Shown here: positions 23,255-30,208 of the stretch, in pieces
Layout of the letters: each line of letters opens with the position of its first letter
Numbering within the stretch: position 1 is the first letter of the stretch
From: Pseudodesulfovibrio sp.
Lineage (GTDB): Bacteria > Desulfobacterota > Desulfovibrionia > Desulfovibrionales > Desulfovibrionaceae
Assembly: GCA_022712815.1 (NCBI GenBank)
Contig: JAFLJW010000379.1
Location: forward strand, 1-30,208
DNA: 30,208 bases
Direction: 5' to 3'
Position numbers and translations under genes: made by a program
Notes under the pieces: model-generated
What the model saw: only the letters and a program-made list of their open reading frames with translations
Told to the model about the DNA's origin: nothing
The model's database searches: none

Positions 23255-23266
23255 CTCGGTTACGAA

Positions 23267-24664
23267 GTGCAAAATTTTATTCCACGAATCGTCCTGGCTG
23301 GACTATCCGGAGGCACGGGGAAGACCATCGTTTCTCTGGCCTTGGCACGGGCATTCAGCTTGGCTGGTAAAAAAGTCGCTCCATTCAAGAAAGGGCCGGA
23401 TTATATTGATGCCCAGTGGCTTGGCCTGGCCGCTGGCCGTGCGTGCTCCAACCTTGATCCGTTTTTTCATTCCGAAAAAATCATCCGCTCAATTTTCTGG
23501 CACAAATCAAAAGGATTGGACCTGAGCCTGATCGAGGGCAACCGGGGTCTGTTCGACGGCAAGGATGAGCGCGGTTCCTGCTCCACGGCGGAACTTGCCC
23601 GGATGCTTGACGCTCCTGTGATTTTGGCAATCGACTGCACAAAGATGACCCGGACCGTGGCTGCCATCATTCAGGGATGCACCACCTTTGAAGCCGGTTT
23701 GAATCTGGCTGGTGTTATCCTCAACCGTACGGCTGGCGAGCGGCATCGTTCCATCTTGAGAAAAAGCATCGAAAAGCATACTGATATCCCCGTACTGGGC
23801 ATGTTGCCGAAAATTATTGATAATCCCATCCCGGAACGACATATGGGGCTGATGTCTGATCAGGAATTTGACGGACGCGACATTGGTAGCGAGCAGAAGG
23901 TGCTTGATTCGCTGTCGGCTCTGGCTTCCGATTGGCTGGACATGGACGCGATTCTTTCCATTGCCGATTCCGCACCTGCTTTTGGGCCGGAACCAGGTCC
24001 CTTGTTTCCCGGCAGACCAGCCGAAAAGAAAGTCCGAATCGGCTATATCCATGATGCCGCGCTATGGTTTTATTACCCGGAAAACCTTGAAGCTCTGGAA
24101 CATGCCGGGGCTGAGTTGGTCCGCTTGAGCATTCTGTCCGATGAGCCTTGGCCAGAGATCGACGGGTTGTATCTGGGGGGTGGCTTTCCTGAGGTCTTTG
24201 CTGAACGAATTGCCTCGAACAGGGAAATTCTTGAACATATCAGAGAGTTGTCAGATTCCGGTATGCCCATCTACGCTGAATGTGGTGGGTTCATGATTTT
24301 GTGTGACACGCTGGAATACGGTGGTCTCATTCATTCTATGGCTGGAGTTTTCCCTGTTGGAACGGGCTTTTGTCCCAAGCCTCAGGGGCTGGGGTACACA
24401 GAGGCTGAGGCTGTTGTGGAGACACCGTTTTTTTCAAAAGGTGCGATTACCCGAGGGCACGAATTTCACTACTCGATTTGTCTGGCCGGTGAGGAGAAAG
24501 AGTTGCGGTATGGCCTAAAAATGCTTCGCGGACAGGGCGTTGGAAACGGCCATGATGGACTTCTTCATAAAAGAACAGTCGCGGGGTATAACCATTTGCA
24601 TGCTTTGGCCGTACCGAACTGGGCCGAAAGGTTTGTTGCATCAGCAAGCGAAAAAGCATCGTGA
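23267..24664 (+). CDS. dsrN: CbiA/CobB-family amidase, probable siroheme amidase DsrN
   Basis: Glutamine-dependent, ATP-using amidase of the cobyrinic acid a,c-diamide synthase family, 465 aa. The N-terminal ATPase domain has LSGGTGKTIV (P-loop), KKGPDYIDAQW and IEGNRGLFDG. The C-terminal class I glutamine amidotransferase domain has LYLGGGFPEVFAE, the catalytic cysteine in YAECGGF and the histidine in RGHEFHYS. DsrAB of Desulfovibrio contains amidated siroheme, and DsrN proteins of sulfur bacteria are CobB-like. The position directly after dsrABD therefore favours siroheme amidation over cobalamin synthesis, though the latter is not excluded. The GTG at 23267 is the only plausible start: an in-frame TAA lies just upstream and no good ribosome site is seen. 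Confidence 0.9.
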   Translation: MQNFIPRIVLAGLSGGTGKTIVSLALARAFSLAGKKVAPFKKGPDYIDAQWLGLAAGRACSNLDPFFHSEKIIRSIFWHKSKGLDLSLIEGNRGLFDGKDERGSCSTAELARMLDAPVILAIDCTKMTRTVAAIIQGCTTFEAGLNLAGVILNRTAGERHRSILRKSIEKHTDIPVLGMLPKIIDNPIPERHMGLMSDQEFDGRDIGSEQKVLDSLSALASDWLDMDAILSIADSAPAFGPEPGPLFPGRPAEKKVRIGYIHDAALWFYYPENLEALEHAGAELVRLSILSDEPWPEIDGLYLGGGFPEVFAERIASNREILEHIRELSDSGMPIYAECGGFMILCDTLEYGGLIHSMAGVFPVGTGFCPKPQGLGYTEAEAVVETPFFSKGAITRGHEFHYSICLAGEEKELRYGLKMLRGQGVGNGHDGLLHKRTVAGYNHLHALAVPNWAERFVASASEKAS

Positions 24665-26986
24665 ATGATGGAAAGCAAAGAAGAGATTATGGATAAAATC
24701 AAGGAAATTTACTTTCGGGCTTTGGAAGGAGTGGGAGAGCCCCCGACCTGGCTCAGGGATTGGCGATGGATGACTTTTTACAGCGTGTGCGTTTACGCGC
24801 TTGTCCTCGCTTTTCGACTCAGTTTCGCAGGCAGGTGGGATCACCCGGAGTTGTGGGTGAACGGTGAGCGTATTCTCGCCACGCACGATGCCTATTTTTG
24901 GCTGGCAAAGGCGAAAGGTTTTGGTCTGTTAGCCGACTACCCCCTAGCTGAAGCAGCCAGTTTTTTTCATGATTTCTTTGGTTTTGGACTCGGGGCTATT
25001 GGTTTTTGGGCTCCTGCTTTCATGGGCGCATTGGTCGGTGTCGTGTGCTTTTTGTGGGGGTGGCTGCTCGGTGGGCGTAATGCCGGAATCATGGCTGGTC
25101 TGGTCGGATCTTTGGTTCCAGGTTTCTTCTATCGATCCCGGCTTGGGTATTTCGACACGGATTTGTTCACATTGCTGATGCCGATGCTGATTGCCTGGTT
25201 GTTTGCTTACTGGACCTTGCAGCATACGAAACGCGGTTGGTTCTTTTCTTTCAGCGAGGCCCCTGCAAAAGAAGAAAACTCCATAAAAACAATTTGGATG
25301 GCATTGGCGTTTGGTTTGATCACTCGCTTTGCAGGCATATGGCACTTTGACATTGTAAATATAGCTGTCCTGTATTTTTTCATGACAGCGGTCGTGATTC
25401 TCATCAACGGAAAACCCGGCAAAAAGATATGGGCCTTTTACGGCCTGATAGTCTTCATGCTGGCAGCATTTCCCGGAACCGCCTTCGGGCAACTGACTCT
25501 GTGGCCCTTTTCTCTGGTTCCGTCAGGGGCTTTAGGGGTTACCGGTTCTACTTTTGTGAGCTTTATGGGCGTGATTTTATCACTTCTTCTTTTGTTCTTT
25601 CTGAAACATACTGCTGTCCGGGCTACTTCGTTCAAGGGAAGTGTCTGGGTGTGCGGCATTGTTTTTCTGATTATGGTTTTTGCCACCAACCTTGCAGATG
25701 GACCGACCACCGGATTGATTCAAAAACTGTCCGGTTATTTAAACCCTGCGGAAAGCGGTCCCGGTAAGGTTGCCACCACATTTGTAGGCCCGATCTTTCC
25801 TGCGATTGTACAAAGCATCATTGAAGCAAAGCTCGTACCTTTGTCTGAAATACTAATGCGTGGAGTATTTGCTCCATGGCTGGGCTGGCTGGCATTATTG
25901 AGTTCTGTTGTGGTCATTTTTCTCAGGCCGGTGGCAATCTTTTTGCTTCCCCTGATTGTTTTGCAGCTTGCCAGCGTGAAGCTTGGAATCAGGTTTTCAA
26001 TGTTCGGCGGCAGCGCCCTTATCGTGTGCCTTGGAGTGGCTGTCTACTGGCTGGTAGATATTATTGCCCGGCGGTATTCCTGGAGACAGTTAATCGGACT
26101 GGGTGCGCAACTTCTCATGGGGTTTGTTTTTTTAATTTTTTGTTTTTCCGAGTTTTCAAAAATTCCTTTGACTCCGGTATTGACAAAATCACATGCGGAA
26201 GCATTGGTGGAACTTGGAGCAAAAGCATCCGGTGACAGCATGGTCTGGACTTGGTGGGATTGGGGATATGCGACTCAATACTATGCCGGTCTTGAGACTG
26301 TCGCTGACGGTGGCAAACATGCTGGCCGGGATGTCTATCCTGTAGCATTCGTCATGACCACCGATTCCTTTGAGAAGGCCAGTCGCATGGTTGGGTTCAG
26401 TTCTCAGTACCCTGCGGGCTCTCGTTATAATCTGGGATTGTTTCCTGCAAAAAATTGGGAGACCATACCTCGTGACAAGATCATTGAGACCATAGACGAA
26501 CAGCTTGCCAGGACAGATTATCCTGTCAAGACACCACAATATTTTGTCGTCTCCTGGAAAGATCTTACCCTCGCCAAGTGGATAACCTACTTTGGAAACT
26601 GGAATCTTGAGACAGGAAAAACAAGGCAGTCCACGGTTCGAATGTATGGTCCAGGAGAACTCGCTATCAACATACAACTTGGCGCAGTTCAAAATAGGGC
26701 TAGGCAAGGTGGGCTGGTCAGCGATATAGATATTCTTGACAGGGACAAAGCAACGCACAGGTATTATGGTATGAATTCCATTTCAATGAATTTGGTACCA
26801 AAGACACCGTACCTGGTGGTTAACAAGGTCACTCGGCAAAGTATCCTGACTGATAGAATCGGGTACGGCAGCATGATGTTCAGGTTGCTGACTGGCGATC
26901 CTGACGACCCGGAAATCAGCAAGTATTTCAAGCTTGTTGTCGACAAACTGCCATTTGCTCGAATCTACGAAGTCGTGCAGAATTAA
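24665..26986 (+). CDS. pglB: STT3/PglB-type oligosaccharyltransferase
   Basis: Membrane enzyme that transfers a lipid-linked oligosaccharide to asparagine of secreted proteins, 773 aa. The N-terminal two thirds hold roughly a dozen transmembrane segments, with the periplasmic acidic motif region DAYFWLAKA and GYFDTDLFTLLMP typical of STT3. The soluble C-terminal domain begins after residue 500 and carries the signature WWDWGYATQYY, the bacterial form of WWDYG. The ATG at 24665 directly follows the amidase stop codon (TGA at 24662-24664). ATGs at 24668 and 24689 are alternatives, none with a strong ribosome site. The sugar aminotransferase gene follows 23 nt later, so both probably serve N-glycan formation. 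Confidence 0.93.
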   Translation: MMESKEEIMDKIKEIYFRALEGVGEPPTWLRDWRWMTFYSVCVYALVLAFRLSFAGRWDHPELWVNGERILATHDAYFWLAKAKGFGLLADYPLAEAASFFHDFFGFGLGAIGFWAPAFMGALVGVVCFLWGWLLGGRNAGIMAGLVGSLVPGFFYRSRLGYFDTDLFTLLMPMLIAWLFAYWTLQHTKRGWFFSFSEAPAKEENSIKTIWMALAFGLITRFAGIWHFDIVNIAVLYFFMTAVVILINGKPGKKIWAFYGLIVFMLAAFPGTAFGQLTLWPFSLVPSGALGVTGSTFVSFMGVILSLLLLFFLKHTAVRATSFKGSVWVCGIVFLIMVFATNLADGPTTGLIQKLSGYLNPAESGPGKVATTFVGPIFPAIVQSIIEAKLVPLSEILMRGVFAPWLGWLALLSSVVVIFLRPVAIFLLPLIVLQLASVKLGIRFSMFGGSALIVCLGVAVYWLVDIIARRYSWRQLIGLGAQLLMGFVFLIFCFSEFSKIPLTPVLTKSHAEALVELGAKASGDSMVWTWWDWGYATQYYAGLETVADGGKHAGRDVYPVAFVMTTDSFEKASRMVGFSSQYPAGSRYNLGLFPAKNWETIPRDKIIETIDEQLARTDYPVKTPQYFVVSWKDLTLAKWITYFGNWNLETGKTRQSTVRMYGPGELAINIQLGAVQNRARQGGLVSDIDILDRDKATHRYYGMNSISMNLVPKTPYLVVNKVTRQSILTDRIGYGSMMFRLLTGDPDDPEISKYFKLVVDKLPFARIYEVVQN

Positions 26987-27009
26987 TATATAATATAAGC
27001 GAGAAACAT

Positions 27010-28140
27010 ATGGGAATTCCTTTTATCGATCTGAAAGCACAGTATAGAGAAGTTGAAACTGCTGTAAAAAAGGGCATTGATGGAGTCCTTGGACACGGTG
27101 CATATGTCATGGGACCGGAGATCGCCGAACTGGAAGATCGTCTTTCCGATTTTTCTGCTGTTCGCCATGCTGTCGGCTGTGGTTCCGGCACCGATGCCCT
27201 GATCATGGCTCTCATGGCATTTGAAGTAGGCCCCGGCGATGCCGTGTTCACCACGCCGTTCACCTTCATGGCCACTGCCGAGGCCATCGCCCTTTTGGGT
27301 GCAACCCCGGTTTTCGTGGATGTTGACCCGGTCACTTTCAACATCGACCCGGACGACCTCAAGCGCAAAATAGCTGATATCAAGGATAATCGTACGGACT
27401 TGATCCCCAAAGGGATTATTACCGTCGATCTTTTTGGTCAGCCTGCCGACTATGATCGAATCGAACCTCTCGCGCATAACAGCGGATTGTTTTTGATCGT
27501 CGATGCGGCCCAGTCTTTTGGCGCGACTTACAAGGACAAGCCCGTGTGCTCGCTTGGCGATGTGGCCTGTACCTCGTTCTTTCCGGCAAAGCCGCTCGGC
27601 TGTTATGGCGATGGCGGTATGGTTTTCGCTCACAATAATGAGCTGCACAAATTGCTGGTATCCATTCGTGTTCACGGTATGGGTGAGGATAGATATGAAA
27701 ATGTTCGCCTCGGCATCAATGGCCGTCTGGACTCCATTCAGGCGGCAATTCTCCTTGCAAAATTCGAAATATTCCCAGACGAAATCGAGAAACGTCAGCA
27801 GGTTGCTGACCGGTATAACGACCTTCTGTCCGGTATCGATGGCTTGACTACACCGGCCCTTGCTGAAGGATGCACCTCGGCTTGGGCGCAGTATTCGCTT
27901 CTGGCCCGTGATACGGAACACCGTACAGAACTCATGGGCAAGCTCAAGGTCGCTGACATCCCCGCGGTGATCTATTATCCAAAGCCGCTTCATCTTCAGA
28001 AGGCCTATGCCAATCTTGAGCATTCCATGGGCGATTTCCCCGTGTGTGAAAACATCGCCGGACGAATCTTCAGCCTGCCCATGCATCCGTATCTGGGTGC
28101 TGAAGATCAGGAAACCATAGCCGGGGTTCTGGAAGGATAG
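27010..28140 (+). CDS. DegT/DnrJ/EryC1 sugar aminotransferase (WbpE-like)
   Basis: PLP-dependent aminotransferase of nucleotide sugars, 376 aa. Seen: MGIPFIDLKAQYRE start, the GSGTDALIMAL cofactor-phosphate region (near 58), TTPFTFMATAEA, the DAAQSFGA aspartate, and the PLP lysine in SFFPAKPLGCYGDGG. This last sequence is very close to WbpE, which aminates UDP-3-keto-GlcNAc-uronic acid. Next to pglB it probably makes a diamino sugar for the N-linked glycan. The ribosome site is weak. Confidence 0.92.
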   Translation: MGIPFIDLKAQYREVETAVKKGIDGVLGHGAYVMGPEIAELEDRLSDFSAVRHAVGCGSGTDALIMALMAFEVGPGDAVFTTPFTFMATAEAIALLGATPVFVDVDPVTFNIDPDDLKRKIADIKDNRTDLIPKGIITVDLFGQPADYDRIEPLAHNSGLFLIVDAAQSFGATYKDKPVCSLGDVACTSFFPAKPLGCYGDGGMVFAHNNELHKLLVSIRVHGMGEDRYENVRLGINGRLDSIQAAILLAKFEIFPDEIEKRQQVADRYNDLLSGIDGLTTPALAEGCTSAWAQYSLLARDTEHRTELMGKLKVADIPAVIYYPKPLHLQKAYANLEHSMGDFPVCENIAGRIFSLPMHPYLGAEDQETIAGVLEG

Positions 28141-28148
28141 GCAGGGAT

Positions 28149-28517
28149 ATGGCCGTTGGACGCATGGTGAGCATACTCAGGATTCTGAAACCGCTTGCCG
28201 CCGGATTGGCGGTGGCCTATCTGGTGACGGCCTTTGTGGACAGGCCAGCCCCGGTCCATTTCCAGCCGGAGAACCCCTATGCCTCCAAGCAGGCGGAGAT
28301 TGTCGAGCCTCAGGCAGAGATGGTGATGGAAAAAAATGCCATGAAGCTCGGCTCGCCCCTGTCGGTCCAGCCTGACGCGGTGATTGAAACGGAAAGTGTG
28401 GCGAAAATTGAAGAGTCCAGGGGCCAGAGCGTTGTGACGGGTAATGCAACGGACAGCACTTCGGACAACGTCACCTCGTCCGTCAAGGGCGAGGTTGAAG
28501 GCGTTATGGAGCCTTAA
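28149..28517 (+). CDS. Small membrane-anchored protein of unknown function
   Basis: 122 aa, family not recognised. One N-terminal hydrophobic segment (about residues 8-28, ILRILKPLAAGLAVAYLVTAF) is followed by a polar tail rich in Glu, Val, Ser and Thr, predicted periplasmic. The tail contains NAT and NVT, possible N-glycosylation sequons; it lies one gene after pglB, but this may be chance. The gene starts 8 nt after the aminotransferase with AGGG upstream, which supports translation. Its stop codon overlaps that of the convergent glycosyltransferase gene. Confidence 0.65.
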   Translation: MAVGRMVSILRILKPLAAGLAVAYLVTAFVDRPAPVHFQPENPYASKQAEIVEPQAEMVMEKNAMKLGSPLSVQPDAVIETESVAKIEESRGQSVVTGNATDSTSDNVTSSVKGEVEGVMEP

Positions 28518-30208
28518 CGGGCAACGCTCTCCAGAAAGTCTTCCAGTCCCCTGATCGTCTCCATATCACCAAAGAGCCGGGATCGGTTTTTAAACGTTCT
28601 GTCACGGAGTTTCAATCTGAAGTCTTCGTCATTTCCCATGTGTATCGCCAAGGCTACATAGTCGCTGAAAGACGTTGCGATCGCTTCGTCATGCCCCATC
28701 ATTTTGATCACGCCGTATGTATGGCGGCCACGCATCTGTTCTCGCGGCCACGTGATGACCGGGAGCCCCGTGTTGGCCGCTTCCATGGCCGTATTGAAGC
28801 CGGACCATTCAATGCTGTCCAGGAACAAATCGCAGAGACAGTTGAGGGCGTGATACTCGTCCGGCCCCTGATAGGGAAGCATGGTTACATGCTTGTCGGC
28901 ATCAAGACCGTGTTTGGCAAAGGTTCTGGCGATACGTGCGCTGAACCGCGCGTTCAACGTGTCGGCAGCGGAGTTTTGCAGGAACACGAACCGGCTTTTC
29001 GGGACCTGCCGGGCAATGAGCGGGTAGAGCTGATCGTGGTCCGGCAGGTATTTGTAGAGGGATTGCGGACAGAAATAGAGAAGAGCATCGTCAGGGAGTC
29101 CGAAATGGCTTCGGTCAAATTTCGGCTTGCCCTGACGGAGAGGCTCGTAGTGGACGGAAAGGTTGGGGAGCCGGATCAGTTTTTCCGTATACGCCAGTTC
29201 ACCGCCTTCAGGCTCCATGAGATCACTGGTCAGGAAATAGTCCATTGTCGGCAATCCGGTGGTCATGGGGTGGCCCAGCGAAACGCATTGCACAGGAGCA
29301 AGGCGAAGCCCTGCCAGCTTGGCGCAGGTGGGGTCCATGCCGATATCGGGATAGATCAGTACATCAAGCCGGTTTGATGAAATGGTGCGACAGAGTGCCT
29401 CGAAATCATGAGGGGAGTGAGTGATGGTGTCAAATAATCTCCGTGCCTCAACCGTGTAGTGGTCATCCTTGACACCAGTATAGTAGCCATGGACCGAGAA
29501 TCGTTCCCGGTCAAGATGGTGCGCCCAGCCCCGCGTGGGAATCTTCCAGACGGAATGTTCGTGCATGAAACCGGTTACAATGCCGACACGAATTTTTCCG
29601 GTACTGTTTTTTTGAAGCGGTAAAGCGAACTGTGGGTAGGCCCTGGCCATGATCTTGCTGACAAGAGTGCCGTAGCGCACTTGCAGTTCTCGATCATTTT
29701 TACCCTGATAGGTGAGGTAGAACGGCTGGTTGACTCCAACGGCTGATGCGGCCTCCCGAATCTGTTCAGGCGTGTCGAGTGTCAGGAACCTGTCCAGTTC
29801 ATCCAGAGCCTTCGCGTACTGCCTTCTGGCCTCTTCCACTTCACTGGTTGTGTCATACGACATTTCAAGGTGCGCGAAACAGCCTCCCCAGCGTGGAGCC
29901 ACTGCCTGTGGGGCGATTTTCTGTGCTTGTGCAAAGCACTCTCTGGAACGCTTCATATCGCCGCGCATCTGCCATGCATTGCCGAGATTGCAGAGAATAT
30001 CAGGAGAATCAGGAGCCAGTCGCAAGGCATCTTCAAAGCTTTCTACCGCCTCTTGCGGCCTGTTTGCATTTTTCAGGCTGACGCCAAGATTGTTTAGGGT
30101 GTCCGGAGAGTCCGGTGCAATGACCAAGGCTTTTTTGAAACTCTCGATCGCGTTGTCGGTCCGGCCTTGGGAAAGAAGAATATTACCCAGCCCATTCAGG
30201 GCTTCAGC
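28514..30208 (-). CDS. TPR-containing GT41-like glycosyltransferase (5' end beyond window)
   Basis: 565 codons visible; the N-terminus lies beyond the right edge, since the frame stays open to the last base. At least three tetratricopeptide repeats are visible first (ALNGLGNILLSQGRTDNAIESFKKAL, TLNNLGVSLKNANRPQEAVESFEDALRLAPD and a third). A linker follows, then a glycosyltransferase domain resembling OGT/SPINDLY: RVGIVTGFMHEHSVWKI, APVQCVSLGHPMTTGLPTMDYFL, YFCPQSLYKYLPDHDQLYP, and DLFLDSIEWSGFNTAMEAANTGLPVITWP. Such enzymes are cytoplasmic and modify proteins or glycans with single sugars. The target is unknown; flagellin or adhesins are options in this group (inference). It converges on the small membrane-protein gene with a 4-nt overlap. 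Confidence 0.87.
   Translation of the reverse strand, partial: AEALNGLGNILLSQGRTDNAIESFKKALVIAPDSPDTLNNLGVSLKNANRPQEAVESFEDALRLAPDSPDILCNLGNAWQMRGDMKRSRECFAQAQKIAPQAVAPRWGGCFAHLEMSYDTTSEVEEARRQYAKALDELDRFLTLDTPEQIREAASAVGVNQPFYLTYQGKNDRELQVRYGTLVSKIMARAYPQFALPLQKNSTGKIRVGIVTGFMHEHSVWKIPTRGWAHHLDRERFSVHGYYTGVKDDHYTVEARRLFDTITHSPHDFEALCRTISSNRLDVLIYPDIGMDPTCAKLAGLRLAPVQCVSLGHPMTTGLPTMDYFLTSDLMEPEGGELAYTEKLIRLPNLSVHYEPLRQGKPKFDRSHFGLPDDALLYFCPQSLYKYLPDHDQLYPLIARQVPKSRFVFLQNSAADTLNARFSARIARTFAKHGLDADKHVTMLPYQGPDEYHALNCLCDLFLDSIEWSGFNTAMEAANTGLPVITWPREQMRGRHTYGVIKMMGHDEAIATSFSDYVALAIHMGNDEDFRLKLRDRTFKNRSRLFGDMETIRGLEDFLESVAR

Noticed and set aside
22908..23266. Cobalamin riboswitch upstream of the CobB-like gene
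   Set aside because: No B12-box-like sequence or the expected arrangement was found; the visible stems form a different layout.
26983..28086. 367-codon antisense frame opposite the sugar aminotransferase
   Set aside because: The plus-strand gene has the complete PLP-lysine motif and family length; the antisense product resembles nothing.

Overview
The window looks like chromosomal DNA of a sulfate-reducing bacterium of the Desulfovibrio group (Desulfovibrionaceae). The main evidence is a complete dsrA-dsrB-dsrD locus of the Desulfovibrio type, followed by a CbiA/CobB-like siroheme amidase (dsrN-like), and a seven-gene FlxABCD-HdrABC cluster. No rRNA, tRNA, CRISPR array or intact mobile element was seen. 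All assignments come from reading translations and motifs; no database search was run.

Left part (1-9828, minus strand): a catabolic operon read right to left. It encodes a short-chain dehydrogenase, a branched-chain-amino-acid-type ABC importer (binding protein, LivH, LivM, LivG, LivF), a LacI-family regulator, an archaeal-type (type II) glyceraldehyde-3-phosphate dehydrogenase, an archaeal-type phosphoglycerate kinase with altered substrate-loop residues, and an iron-type alcohol dehydrogenase cut by the window edge. Middle part (9991-16706, minus strand): hdrC-hdrB-hdrA-flxD-flxC-flxB-flxA, a cytoplasmic NADH-oxidising, probably electron-bifurcating complex. The two operons carry the same LacI-style palindrome (GTTTAACG[G/A]TAAAC) in the same place, 31-32 nt downstream of a TTGAC[G/A] hexamer, and a 13/14 copy lies inside hdrA. 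The simplest reading is one regulon: substrate uptake and NAD-linked oxidation on one transcript, NADH re-oxidation on the other, both controlled by the LacI protein encoded in the first. The substrate is unknown, and the unusual GAPDH/PGK pair is the best clue to it.

16707-19727: a control region, a decayed galE (UDP-glucose 4-epimerase) pseudogene, a GT9 heptosyltransferase-like gene, a small unknown gene and a YkgJ-type cysteine-cluster protein, all on the minus strand. 19728-24664 (plus): the dsr operon with its promoter and a folded leader, a perfect intrinsic terminator between dsrB and dsrD, a second terminator and a five-stem RNA-like element after dsrD, then the siroheme amidase gene. 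24665-28517 (plus): an STT3/PglB oligosaccharyltransferase, a WbpE-like sugar aminotransferase and a small membrane-anchored unknown, pointing to protein N-glycosylation. 28514-30208 (minus): a TPR-GT41-type glycosyltransferase, cut by the right edge and meeting the previous gene stop-to-stop.
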